Source: a virus. Taken from it: a stretch of DNA of 36,223 bases. The stretch spans positions 1-36,223 of IMG/VR virus record IMGVR_UViG_3300022927_001236; one strand, given 5' to 3'. The translations under genes and the position numbers were made by a program. Positions 14,939-22,602 of this stretch are shown here, in pieces. Every line of letters begins with the position of its first letter. Position 1 is the stretch's first letter. Under the pieces are notes generated by a model. The model was not told the origin of the DNA and searched no databases. It worked only from the letters and a program-made list of their open reading frames with translations.

Positions 14939-15647
14939 CTACCACCTGCGCTTTGAAAAAGTTAAAGAACCCTGTGAGTGTTAATCTTACATTCTCACCA
15001 GCATCCTTGTCTACCCTAGTTATACCATGTACTACGTTCTTGTTTATCAACACAAGTCTATTAGGTTTGGGTGCTACAAAATAGCCCATGCCGTGTTCAA
15101 TCAACCCTTTTTGTTTTTCTGCTTGCTCAAACATTTCCAATGTGCCTGTATTACGATACGTATCTTGTTGTTTAGTACCTGGTAACTTGCGCATGATTTG
15201 TTTGTATTCTACACTGTCTTTGGGCAACACCAACAACATACTGTCCCAGTTGATTTGCCAATGTTTGTGCAAGTAATAACTGTAAGTTACCCCGCCCATG
15301 TCTGTATGCCACGGATTTTTACTGCCTACAGGGTAACCATGACATCGCATAGCAATGTCTGTGTAGCCTGCTGTATAATCTTGAGCTTCTTCGCTGTCTG
15401 CAAATGTCTTTATAGCATCTGCCCATATGTCGTAGTTGTCGTTAAATGGCGCATCTCGGAGAAAGCGTTTGCTGGCTTTGTAGTTTGCACCATCGGTAAT
15501 ATGCCAATATTTGTCGTCAGTCTGACTCTGTGTCCATTCGTCACACTGCACTTGATTGAACAATCTATCCCAACTCTCTTGTGGCAAGAAATCATCTACC
15601 ACAAGCACTTCGGGTGTTTTCATTACAACTTTATACATATGTTTCAC
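14931..15647 (-). CDS. 2OG-Fe(II) oxygenase
   Basis: 238 residues starting at GTG 15647, supported by AGAAGG 5 bp upstream. It has the complete facial triad and cosubstrate Arg: His114/Asp116 (NPWHTDMGG), His207 (NVVHGITR) and Arg221 (NVRLTLTGFF). The N-terminus PEVLVVDDFLPQESWD is typical of prolyl-4-hydroxylase-like phage enzymes. It would couple 2-oxoglutarate decarboxylation to hydroxylation of an unknown substrate. It overlaps both neighbours (17 bp with the amidinotransferase, 8 bp with the PLP enzyme), so the three are one operon. Confidence 0.82.
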   Translation of the reverse strand: MKHMYKVVMKTPEVLVVDDFLPQESWDRLFNQVQCDEWTQSQTDDKYWHITDGANYKASKRFLRDAPFNDNYDIWADAIKTFADSEEAQDYTAGYTDIAMRCHGYPVGSKNPWHTDMGGVTYSYYLHKHWQINWDSMLLVLPKDSVEYKQIMRKLPGTKQQDTYRNTGTLEMFEQAEKQKGLIEHGMGYFVAPKPNRLVLINKNVVHGITRVDKDAGENVRLTLTGFFNFFKAQVVDV

Positions 15648-16629
15648 ATTTGCCTTCTCTAGTTAAATCTAATGTTACACAATGCAATCCACCATCCCAA
15701 AAGAACTTGTGTCTAAAGTCAAAAGGAACCATTTCCACACCATGCTTTTTAAGTTGTGCTGCTACACCTGCATCGTATCCATTTGTAATAACCAACTCTG
15801 GCGATACACTAACAACATTAACATCAAATATAGTTTCGTCTACATGTCCAATCCAGCTGTCTAACCATGTTGCTACATTTTTAGCACGTAATGGTTGCAT
15901 ACTTGCTTGCCAAAACTGTTCTGGAACGTTTTGCTTGGGTACTTGTATATAGTCCCAATGCTTGAGTTCGTCTGGTATCATTTCAGGTAACCAACACATA
16001 AGCAGCCCTGGTTTGATTAATGCTATTTTGCCATCAGCATGTCCGCTTTCGTGTAGTTGTATCCATTTAGCATCTATTTCATTCTTCATCCAATCTAGCC
16101 CTGCATAGGTACCTCTACCAAACTGCCTTGTCATTGGATAACTGGTATCGTTGTATGGTGCAGTGTGTATCAGTGTGTCTCCGCATTTGAGTATGTTAGC
16201 AGCGTGATACAGTGGAGTGCCTTCGTGTGCTACATAAGGTTGATAGAAACTTCCTAGCGTAGGAGTTGGCATAGCATTGTATTTTCTATCTAAACCAAAT
16301 ACGATATCGTTGTAGTGCTCACGCTCGTAAAACCTATTAGGATCTCCTCCTATAGTGCCTACAACCTGATCACCGTATACAACATGCATATCACGTGGAC
16401 ACACAGCAGGATAACGAAAGTCTCCTTTGTATTCACATTTTGGTCTGTGTACTTTTACATCATAACTTTCAAATAACTCAGTTAACTTTACAAAGTCTTC
16501 TTCTGATTCTTCAAAAATACGTTGTAGTCCGTTGCGAAACTCTATATCTTCTATGTGTGCTATATCATTTGGATCGTATACACGCCCAACAATGATTTCT
16601 TTTAGGGGATCCCATTCTGTCCATATCAT
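15631..16629 (-). CDS. glycine amidinotransferase-family enzyme
   Basis: 332 residues of the amidinotransferase (AGAT/StrB1) fold. EWDPLKEIIVGR starts the first repeat, CPRDMHVVYGD carries Asp80, HESGHADGKIAL carries His197 and Asp199, and GGLHCVTLDLTREG carries the nucleophile Cys317. The family moves an amidino group from arginine to an amine such as glycine or an inosamine phosphate; related branches hydrolyse arginine. The Cys-His-Asp set is complete, so it should be active. It is the first gene of a minus-strand cassette with a promoter at 16716-16688. The acceptor is unknown. Confidence 0.85.
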   Translation of the reverse strand: MIWTEWDPLKEIIVGRVYDPNDIAHIEDIEFRNGLQRIFEESEEDFVKLTELFESYDVKVHRPKCEYKGDFRYPAVCPRDMHVVYGDQVVGTIGGDPNRFYEREHYNDIVFGLDRKYNAMPTPTLGSFYQPYVAHEGTPLYHAANILKCGDTLIHTAPYNDTSYPMTRQFGRGTYAGLDWMKNEIDAKWIQLHESGHADGKIALIKPGLLMCWLPEMIPDELKHWDYIQVPKQNVPEQFWQASMQPLRAKNVATWLDSWIGHVDETIFDVNVVSVSPELVITNGYDAGVAAQLKKHGVEMVPFDFRHKFFWDGGLHCVTLDLTREGKCETYV

Positions 16630-16661
16630 AATATTATTTACAAAAAACTTGCATTCAGTGG

Positions 16662-16690
16662 TTGACTTCTGGTAAATAGACTGCTATATT
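16662..16690 (+). promoter_or_regulatory. sigma70-type promoter for tRNA-Ser and downstream genes
   Basis: TTGACT 16662-16667, 17 bp spacer, TATATT 16685-16690, GG upstream. It overlaps a promoter of opposite polarity. A 6-bp inverted repeat GTAAGC/GCTTAC (16697-16702 and 16709-16714) starts at the expected transcription start. Confidence 0.75.
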
Positions 16691-16716
16691 ATACAAGTAA
16701 GCAGAAACGCTTACAA
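16688..16716 (-). promoter_or_regulatory. sigma70-type promoter for the amidinotransferase cassette
   Basis: On the minus strand TTGTAA (16716-16711), 17 bp spacer, TATAAT (16693-16688). Its -10 box shares three bases with the plus-strand -10 box. Transcription would begin near 16681 and reach the ATG at 16629. Confidence 0.55.
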
Positions 16717-16735
16717 CACCATTTGTTATTATAAA

Positions 16736-16825
16736 GGGCAGCTGGCTGAGTGGTCGAAAGCACCGGTCTACTAAACCGACGAGGGTGAAAGTCCTCCCAG
16801 GGTTCGAATCCCTGGCTGCCCGCCA
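16736..16825 (+). tRNA. tRNA-Ser, anticodon ACU
   Basis: Full cloverleaf: acceptor GGGCAGC (16736-16742) with GCTGCCC (16815-16821), D stem GCT/AGC, anticodon stem CCGGT/ACCGA with a C-A mismatch at the outer pair, loop CTACTAA giving anticodon ACT at 16770-16772, long variable arm (GAGG/CCTC), T arm CAGGG/CCCTG with TTCGAAT. Discriminator G16822 and encoded CCA 16823-16825. The long variable arm plus G73 mark a serine tRNA. Bacteria normally read AGU and AGC with GCU; an ACU anticodon is rare and should favour AGU, which is visibly common in the window. Confidence 0.93.
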
Positions 16826-16845
16826 TAATAAAAGGATAGGATACA

Positions 16846-17073
16846 ATGTTTACAAATGAGTTTGATCACGACTTAACAACCATTACAATAATGGATGAAA
16901 CAGGTGAACATAGTGATTTGATTATTGATGCATTTGATGATATAGTATACATACGTCAGTACGACGAAGAATGGAATACTGATACTATACTTGAAATAAC
17001 ATCAGATATGTTCAATGATTTAATCAATGCTATTCATTCAACAGAAGGGTCGTTTCGTACAGTTAATAAATAG
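16846..17073 (+). CDS. small acidic conserved phage protein
   Basis: 75 residues, acidic, with alternating strands (ITIMDETGEHSDLIIDAFDDIVYIRQYDEE when read through) and a C-terminal helix. The opening MFTNEFD and the YIRQ segment resemble a small conserved protein of marine T4-type phages as I recall it. No function known. It lies 20 bp after the tRNA and is probably on the same transcript; AGGATAGG precedes the ATG. Confidence 0.7.
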   Translation: MFTNEFDHDLTTITIMDETGEHSDLIIDAFDDIVYIRQYDEEWNTDTILEITSDMFNDLINAIHSTEGSFRTVNK

Positions 17074-17077
17074 TGTT

Positions 17078-17239
17078 ATGTTTAAAGCAGTTAAAGAAAC
17101 TATTTGGCATCTAACTTGTGTTAAGTGTAAAAACTGGTTCACATATGCAACCATGGAGGATAATATGTGTATTGACAGATATAACTTTCATTGTCCGCAT
17201 TGTGGGTCAAAAGGACGTTGTACAATAGATGACAAATAA
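17078..17239 (+). CDS. small zinc-ribbon protein
   Basis: 53 residues from ATG 17078, which lies 4 bp after the upstream stop; a longer in-frame start would overlap that gene. Two CxxC pairs (CVKC and CPHC) about 25 residues apart form a zinc ribbon, with further basic residues. Such proteins bind nucleic acid or protein partners. An 11-bp overlap with the next gene indicates coupling. Function unknown. Confidence 0.65.
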   Translation: MFKAVKETIWHLTCVKCKNWFTYATMEDNMCIDRYNFHCPHCGSKGRCTIDDK

Positions 17240-17708
17240 CGAAGACATTCTAGTCTTCGATTATGATTTTGATAAGTCAGCATTACTTGATTTTTGGAAT
17301 CAGAATCAAGACAACTCTCAACCCTATACAGACAAACGTTTTGGCAAGTTTGTAATGAACAACTGGCGCATTCTCAACGACATTGAGTTGGAGTATGCAG
17401 ACAAACTAAACAAATATTTTGATATAGATACTTTACCCAAGTTTTATATTTTAAAAGCCAATACAAAACTACTTCCACATATAGACTATGATACAACGTG
17501 CAGCATCAACTTTTTATTAAGTGATGGAGCTGCTCCTGTACGATTTGGTGACAATGAATATTATTATCGTACAGCATTATTAAACACAACTCGTAAACAT
17601 TCTGTTGACAAACACCCTGCTGACCGTTTACTGTTTAAACTGAGTGTTAAATATGAAAGTTTTGACAGTGTGAAGCAAAAGATACTAAATACTATATCAA
17701 GGAGTTAA
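17229..17708 (+). CDS. 2OG-Fe(II) oxygenase-like protein
   Basis: 159 residues. KLLPHIDYDTTCSINFLL gives His84/Asp86, TRKHSVD gives His124 and DRLLFKLSV gives Arg133: the facial triad and 2-oxoglutarate Arg in correct order and spacing for a small cupin-like hydroxylase. The LNTTRKHSVDKHPADRLLF end resembles aspartyl-hydroxylase-like phage proteins. Fourth 2OG-type protein in 6 kb. Substrate unknown. The next gene starts 2 bp after its stop. Confidence 0.65.
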   Translation: MTNNEDILVFDYDFDKSALLDFWNQNQDNSQPYTDKRFGKFVMNNWRILNDIELEYADKLNKYFDIDTLPKFYILKANTKLLPHIDYDTTCSINFLLSDGAAPVRFGDNEYYYRTALLNTTRKHSVDKHPADRLLFKLSVKYESFDSVKQKILNTISRS

Positions 17709-17709
17709 T

Positions 17710-18468
17710 ATGGGTGGCAAGGTATTTGACGGCACTAGTGATTTTGATCACAATGCTATAGAACAACTATTAGATGATGTGAACAATAAAGTCCTTAAAG
17801 GAACAGGCATTGAATGTATTCCGGTTGGCAGTGCTGCTACTCCTACACCTGGTAAACGTTCGGGCGACTTAGATGTTATTGTAGATGAAAATGCTGTTAT
17901 TAGTTTTTTCAACAGCAAAGATGTCAAAGAAGCAAAACAAGCACTAGCAGATTATATAAATCAAAAAGGTTATAACACAAAAGTTATTGGCACAAATGTA
18001 CACGTACAAATGCCGCTTGGTACAGAAAGTCATCAGTTGGATATTATGGTTGTTTCTGATGCAGCAAACACTGCCAAGTTTCACACACATGATATTCCTC
18101 AAGGGTCTCCGTATAAAGGTATTCACAAACAACTTGCAATAAGCAAGATTGCAAAAGTGAAAGGCTTGTTGTGGAGTGCGTGGAAAGGCTTGTTCAAACG
18201 CAACGAGCAAGGCAAAGCTGGTGAATTTATTACAAATGATCTCAACGAAATAGCAAAAATACTATTAGGTGATAATCGTAGTGCAGCAGACTTGGGCAGT
18301 TTAGAAAGCATACTTGCTACAATGCCACAGAATGTGCAAGACAAACTAATGGCAGAATTAGAACAAGACAGAAACTGGGGTCCTAAGACAGAAAGTGTTA
18401 TCACACTAGCTGATAAAAACCACAATCGTATTGTTGAACTAATGAATAGATTGGCCGACAGTAGATGA
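17710..18468 (+). CDS. Pol-beta-superfamily nucleotidyltransferase
   Basis: 252 residues. The nucleotidyltransferase motif is complete: GS at 40-41, DLD with Asp53 and Asp55, and a third acid Asp111 (HQLDIMVV). PVGSAATPTPGKRSGDLDVIVD is a textbook match for the superfamily of poly(A) polymerase, CCA-adding enzyme and MNT-type enzymes. The C-terminal half is helical. It could add nucleotides to RNA, protein or a small molecule. It overlaps by 4 bp the KxDG protein gene, followed by an HxGH nucleotidyltransferase: three nucleotidyl-transfer folds in a row. Confidence 0.8.
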   Translation: MGGKVFDGTSDFDHNAIEQLLDDVNNKVLKGTGIECIPVGSAATPTPGKRSGDLDVIVDENAVISFFNSKDVKEAKQALADYINQKGYNTKVIGTNVHVQMPLGTESHQLDIMVVSDAANTAKFHTHDIPQGSPYKGIHKQLAISKIAKVKGLLWSAWKGLFKRNEQGKAGEFITNDLNEIAKILLGDNRSAADLGSLESILATMPQNVQDKLMAELEQDRNWGPKTESVITLADKNHNRIVELMNRLADSR

Positions 18469-19598
18469 GATACAGTGAATTTAAACTAGTAGAAGCAAAG
18501 CAACTTGGTCGTGCATTCAACCACCTCGAAGACTTGGTTTTCTTTTATGGCAGTGACGGAACTATTGAAGCACTAGAGCATTTAAAAGATGTTGCTACTG
18601 ATAGCGGCAGTCAAAGTATACGTATGAAGTGGGACGGCAATCCTCAAATCTATTGGGGACGTGAGCGTAAAGGTGGACCACTTATACTTGCTGGCCACAA
18701 TGCGTGGAGCAAGGGTGTAGCTGCTACTAGTGAAGAAGAAGTAGCAGACTTTATATCCAACAAAAGTGGCAATCCTAAAACACCAGAAGAAAAAGCAGCA
18801 AGAAGTCAGTTTGCACAGAAGTTTGCAAGCATGTATGATTACTTTGATAGAGCTACTCCAAAAGACTTTGAAGGATTTGTATATGCTGATGGATTATTTT
18901 TAGATCCACCTCAAGAGAAAGATGGAGTGTACACATTCTGTCCAAATCCAAAATCACAAACTTGTTATCATGTACGTGCAAATAGTGAACTAGGCAAACG
19001 AATTGATAGAGCAAATATAATGGTGGTTGGACATGCGTTCTTTCCAGAGTTTGGTATGCCAGATAGTGCGCAACAACCAATGCAAGACTTTAGTATGTTT
19101 GACAACGATCCTAGTATTGTTGTGCTAGGACCAGTTTACAACGACAAGCCAGTACAAGTTGATACAAGTGCTATTGATAATGTAGAAAACTTTTTATCAC
19201 AAAATAAACAAGCCATTGATGGATTTTTAGCAGGTGTTCCAGGACTTGCAGATTTAAAAAATATTATTTACACATACGTTAATCAAACAGCAAAAGCAAA
19301 ACAACTGGATAATCTAAGTGCAGAAGATTTTTCAAACTGGTTACAAACCAGTAAAGTAAGCACAGGTAAACAAGCCAAGATTGCTGAGTTAGATTTACAG
19401 TTCAAGGGTGCTACTAGTGCTATTTTTGAACTAGTAAAAATGATACAACGTATGAAAGACGAAGTGATTGATCAAATAGAAGGTGAACAAGGTGACATTT
19501 GGGATACCAACGGTGAAGGTCGGGTACGTTATGCAGACCCTAATAAAAAGTTTGGCAATGTAAAACTTGTTCCAAGAAAAAGGTGGACACCGTCATGA
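18465..19598 (+). CDS. DUF6267-like KxDG protein with T4-type capsid-targeting N-terminus
   Basis: 377 residues resembling DUF6267-type phage proteins as I recall them. IRMKWDGNPQIYWGRE contains K55-W-D57-G58, the KxDG active-site motif of covalent nucleotidyltransferases (DNA/RNA ligases), followed by strands and FEGFVYADGLF, which may supply the glutamate motif. The N-terminus MRYSEFKLVEA resembles the T4 internal-protein leader MKTYQEFIAEA, with a prohead-protease site L-V-E before A11. It may therefore be packaged in the head and injected. Start fixed by the ATGA overlap with the previous gene. Ligase-like activity is inferred from one motif. Confidence 0.6.
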   Translation: MRYSEFKLVEAKQLGRAFNHLEDLVFFYGSDGTIEALEHLKDVATDSGSQSIRMKWDGNPQIYWGRERKGGPLILAGHNAWSKGVAATSEEEVADFISNKSGNPKTPEEKAARSQFAQKFASMYDYFDRATPKDFEGFVYADGLFLDPPQEKDGVYTFCPNPKSQTCYHVRANSELGKRIDRANIMVVGHAFFPEFGMPDSAQQPMQDFSMFDNDPSIVVLGPVYNDKPVQVDTSAIDNVENFLSQNKQAIDGFLAGVPGLADLKNIIYTYVNQTAKAKQLDNLSAEDFSNWLQTSKVSTGKQAKIAELDLQFKGATSAIFELVKMIQRMKDEVIDQIEGEQGDIWDTNGEGRVRYADPNKKFGNVKLVPRKRWTPS

Positions 19599-20182
19599 GA
19601 CTAAGACAACTATTTGAAGCACCAGGCGAAACAGTAGGACTTATATTTGGTAGATTCAATCCTCCACACAAAGGTCACAAAAATGCGTGGGAAATGGCCA
19701 GTCGAGAAACACATTGGTATGTAGGCACTAATCAAAGCACGGTTGGTCCTAAAGACCCATTGCCTGCACAAGCAAAAGTTGTTGCAATGGAAACTATTTG
19801 GCCTGAAGTAAAAGGACATATTGTATTCAGTCAAAGTTGGCTAACACTTGCTAGTGAACTGTATGCAAAGCACCCTGGTGCTACATTAAAACTTTACACA
19901 GACGAAGCATGGGTTCCTAAGACCATACAGCAATACAACGGTGCAGAAGGTCCACACGGTAGTTACAACTTCAAAGATATAGAATGGGTAAAGCCGCCAA
20001 GACTTGCAAGTGCAACCGATCTACGTGCAGCAGTGTTAAATGATGATCCAGAAGCATTTGCTAAAGCAGCAGGTGTTCCTGCTGATACGGTAGTTGATAT
20101 TCCAGGCAAGAATGTAACTTTCTTTGAACTAGTTAAAAAGTATTTAGATCCACATCGCGAAAAACTTCTTGCTAAAAAATAA
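19595..20182 (+). CDS. HxGH cytidylyltransferase-like nucleotidyltransferase
   Basis: 195 residues from ATG 19595, in an ATGA overlap with the preceding gene. GRFNPPHKGH (His25, His28) is the nucleotide-binding motif of the NMN/pantetheine-phosphate adenylyltransferase superfamily, and LASATDLRAAVL stands for the second (SxTxxR) motif. Such enzymes transfer a nucleotidyl group to a phosphate such as NMN or pantetheine phosphate. The N-terminus MRLRQLFEAPGE contains L-F-E before A9, again a T4 prohead-protease-type site. Possibly an NAD-related or nucleotide-sugar enzyme delivered with the virion; substrate unknown. Confidence 0.75.
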   Translation: MRLRQLFEAPGETVGLIFGRFNPPHKGHKNAWEMASRETHWYVGTNQSTVGPKDPLPAQAKVVAMETIWPEVKGHIVFSQSWLTLASELYAKHPGATLKLYTDEAWVPKTIQQYNGAEGPHGSYNFKDIEWVKPPRLASATDLRAAVLNDDPEAFAKAAGVPADTVVDIPGKNVTFFELVKKYLDPHREKLLAKK

Positions 20183-20197
20183 AATCTATAGTATACT
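20169..20197 (+). promoter_or_regulatory. possible promoter for the 20204-31764 cluster
   Basis: TTGCTA 20169-20174, 17 bp spacer, TATACT 20192-20197. The expected start (about 20204) coincides with the ATG of the first gene, so the transcript would be leaderless. No ribosome-binding site lies before that ATG. Weaker than the other promoters. Confidence 0.4.
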
Positions 20198-20203
20198 ATA
20201 ACA

Positions 20204-21394
20204 ATGTACAAATGTTATTTCCTATTGGACAATATTCTAGAATCTCCGTATGAACCAATCTCTATAAAGTTGCCCGGATCAAGGCTTCATTCAATGCCGC
20301 TGGACTATCTACTAGGACATTTTGACGATTTTAACTACAGAAACTTTTTTCATATAAGTCGAATAGAACTATTAGATACACAGACACCAAAGTTTATTGT
20401 TAATGTAATACATATGCCCAACTGGGTAGATACAAATCTATCAAAAGATGGTATTGATTTATTAAAAAATGATCCTAATGTTTATTTGTGCTTGATAACT
20501 ACATTAGAAGGTGTACTAGATACAAAGGCACTAGCAAATGAGTTAAACAGTAAAGAAATACCATTACACAAAGTTGTTGTTATGACTAGTAATATGCAGG
20601 CTCACGGAAATAAACTGGATGGTGTAAACTATATTTGTGTTAACTTTTGGGAAAGTATTACTAGGCTTCATCATCAGACGTTGCCCGATATTAGTGTAAC
20701 TACACCTAAGCAACTTTCAATAAATACAGCAGAAAAAAAGTTTTTGTGTTTGAATAGGAATATAAAGCCTCATCGTATATGGCTAATGTACAGTCTATTG
20801 CGTAGTAATATAATCAATGAAGGACATGTAAGTTTTAACCTTCCTAGTGTTGATCGTAGAGAATTTTATGTGTGTGCTAGATCGCATCATACACTAAAAC
20901 GTATTCCAGAATCTCTCCACAGCGACTACAAAATGGCATTGGTTAGAGAAATGTATAATCGTAAACTAGACCCATTGCACAATCACCATGTAATAAACTA
21001 TAACTCTAGTATCAAGTCTTACTACAATGACAGTTTGTTGAGTGTAATAACCGAAAGCGATACTAGTCTCAACTTTATTACAGAAAAAACTTACAAGGCT
21101 ATAATGAATCTTCATCCGTTTTTTATTGTTGGCAACCCTGATCAACATGCATTACTTCGAGCTAGAGGCTATCATACTTTTGAAGATTTGTTTGGAGTTG
21201 ATCAGATTACCAACTATGCAGAAGCATCGAAAATGTGGAAACACATCGGTAGTAAAAATATAGATGTATTAAAACAAAACATCAAGAAAAAATATTTAGA
21301 TAAATTAATACATAACCAGCAGTTATTTCTTTCAAGGAAGATTAGTTGGAATGACATAACAGACAATCTTATAACAGCAATAGGTGATACTTGA
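20204..21394 (+). CDS. glycosyltransferase-like protein of the radical SAM cluster
   Basis: 396 residues. The central FLCLNRNIKPHRIWLMYSLL and, near 294, NFITEKTYKAIMNLHPFFIVG resemble the C-terminal nucleotide-sugar-binding part of fucosyltransferase-like (GT10-type) enzymes and many phage relatives, where a TEKT/K segment contacts GDP-sugar. The N-terminal half is unassigned. It is the first gene of the 11.5-kb cluster and overlaps the first radical SAM gene by 4 bp (TTGA). Its ATG is at the predicted transcription start with no Shine-Dalgarno. Sugar transfer is inferred. Confidence 0.55.
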   Translation: MYKCYFLLDNILESPYEPISIKLPGSRLHSMPLDYLLGHFDDFNYRNFFHISRIELLDTQTPKFIVNVIHMPNWVDTNLSKDGIDLLKNDPNVYLCLITTLEGVLDTKALANELNSKEIPLHKVVVMTSNMQAHGNKLDGVNYICVNFWESITRLHHQTLPDISVTTPKQLSINTAEKKFLCLNRNIKPHRIWLMYSLLRSNIINEGHVSFNLPSVDRREFYVCARSHHTLKRIPESLHSDYKMALVREMYNRKLDPLHNHHVINYNSSIKSYYNDSLLSVITESDTSLNFITEKTYKAIMNLHPFFIVGNPDQHALLRARGYHTFEDLFGVDQITNYAEASKMWKHIGSKNIDVLKQNIKKKYLDKLIHNQQLFLSRKISWNDITDNLITAIGDT

Positions 21395-22602
21395 CCCAAG
21401 ATTTTAAAAAACATTTTTGCATGGCGCCATGGACACACATGAGCGTATGGCAAAACGGTGATGCATATCCTTGTTGTATATACCACTGGGATATGCCTAT
21501 TGGTAACATCAACGAAGCTGGGTTTAAAGGTGCATGGAACAGTGAAAAGATGCGTGACCTGCGTATGCGTATGTTGAATAATGAGCCAAGTGAAGGATGT
21601 AAAAAATGTATCAACTATGACGCACAAGGTATTATTAGTTATAGACACAAGTTTAACACAGAGTATAACCATCACTTTAACTTAGTAGAAACAACCAGTG
21701 ACGACGGCAGTGTTGAGCAAATGAATCTTGCATATTTTGATGTAAGGTTTAGCAATCTATGCAACATGAAATGTCGTAGTTGTGGTCCACATTTCAGCAG
21801 CAAGTGGGCAGAAGACATTTCTGGTAAGCCCGAAGTAGTAGAAATCAATCATCCAGAGATGTGGTCTGAGATTGAAGAAATGTTGCCCACTATTGAAGAA
21901 GTTTATTTTACTGGTGGCGAAAGCCTGTTTATGGAGCAGCATTACAGACTGCTGGATATGCTTATAGAGCGTGGACTCAAACCGAGATTAACATACAACA
22001 GCAATGCTAGTAGATTGAGCCTCAAAGGCAAACACATAAAAGACTATTGGCAGCACTTTGATAAAATATTCTTTTGTGTGAGTTGTGATCAAATCGGTGC
22101 CAAAGCAGAGTACACACGCAATGGACAAAAGTGGAGTACAGTATTTGATAACTTGTGCTGGATACGTGATAACTTTGAACACAGCTATGACAAGGGTGTA
22201 GTTATACAACCAAATCCTACTATTAGTGTATTAAACATATTAGATTTGCGTAAGATTATCAACTTCCTGTTTGAACACAATATACCCACCGACTACGATA
22301 TCAATCTCAGCAACTTGCTAGTTGGACCTGATTGGTTGAGTATAACAATACTTCCTGATCACATAAAACAACTGGCTAAAGAAAACATAATATTATTAAA
22401 AGAAGATATTGATAAGTTGAATATGTATCCACAACGCAAAGAGTTTTTGCACACAGGACTAGACAATATCATAAACTTCATGTATAGTAAAGATGACACA
22501 CATTTGATTCCTGCATTTAGGAATGAAATGCAAAAAATAGATTTAAAACGTGGTGAAAACTTTCTCAACGTATTTCCAGAACTAAAGGACTTGTATGTCT
22601 AA
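21391..22602 (+). CDS. SPASM-first radical SAM protein 1
   Basis: 403 residues from TTG 21391, which shares TTGA with the upstream stop; AGGTG precedes it and the paralogue at 22595 needs the same N-terminus. Residues 8-75 form a SPASM/twitch-like region: C10 in HFCMAPW, the C28-C29 pair, GN, a Trp-Asn (WNS) and C70/C73. The radical SAM core follows, with C124, C128 and C131 (CNMKCRSC) and VYFTGGE. In known SPASM enzymes the auxiliary domain follows the core; here it precedes it. It should cleave SAM with a [4Fe-4S] cluster and use auxiliary iron-sulfur clusters. Substrate unknown. Confidence 0.85.
   Translation: MTQDFKKHFCMAPWTHMSVWQNGDAYPCCIYHWDMPIGNINEAGFKGAWNSEKMRDLRMRMLNNEPSEGCKKCINYDAQGIISYRHKFNTEYNHHFNLVETTSDDGSVEQMNLAYFDVRFSNLCNMKCRSCGPHFSSKWAEDISGKPEVVEINHPEMWSEIEEMLPTIEEVYFTGGESLFMEQHYRLLDMLIERGLKPRLTYNSNASRLSLKGKHIKDYWQHFDKIFFCVSCDQIGAKAEYTRNGQKWSTVFDNLCWIRDNFEHSYDKGVVIQPNPTISVLNILDLRKIINFLFEHNIPTDYDINLSNLLVGPDWLSITILPDHIKQLAKENIILLKEDIDKLNMYPQRKEFLHTGLDNIINFMYSKDDTHLIPAFRNEMQKIDLKRGENFLNVFPELKDLYV

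Noticed and set aside
15198-15662. Plus-strand frame of 154 codons opposite the 2OG oxygenase
   Set aside because: The minus-strand gene has a complete iron-binding triad and SD; the plus frame gives a Cys/Val-rich product without family.
16630-16735. Riboswitch between the cassette and the tRNA
   Set aside because: The interval is accounted for by the two promoters; no conserved aptamer core recognised.
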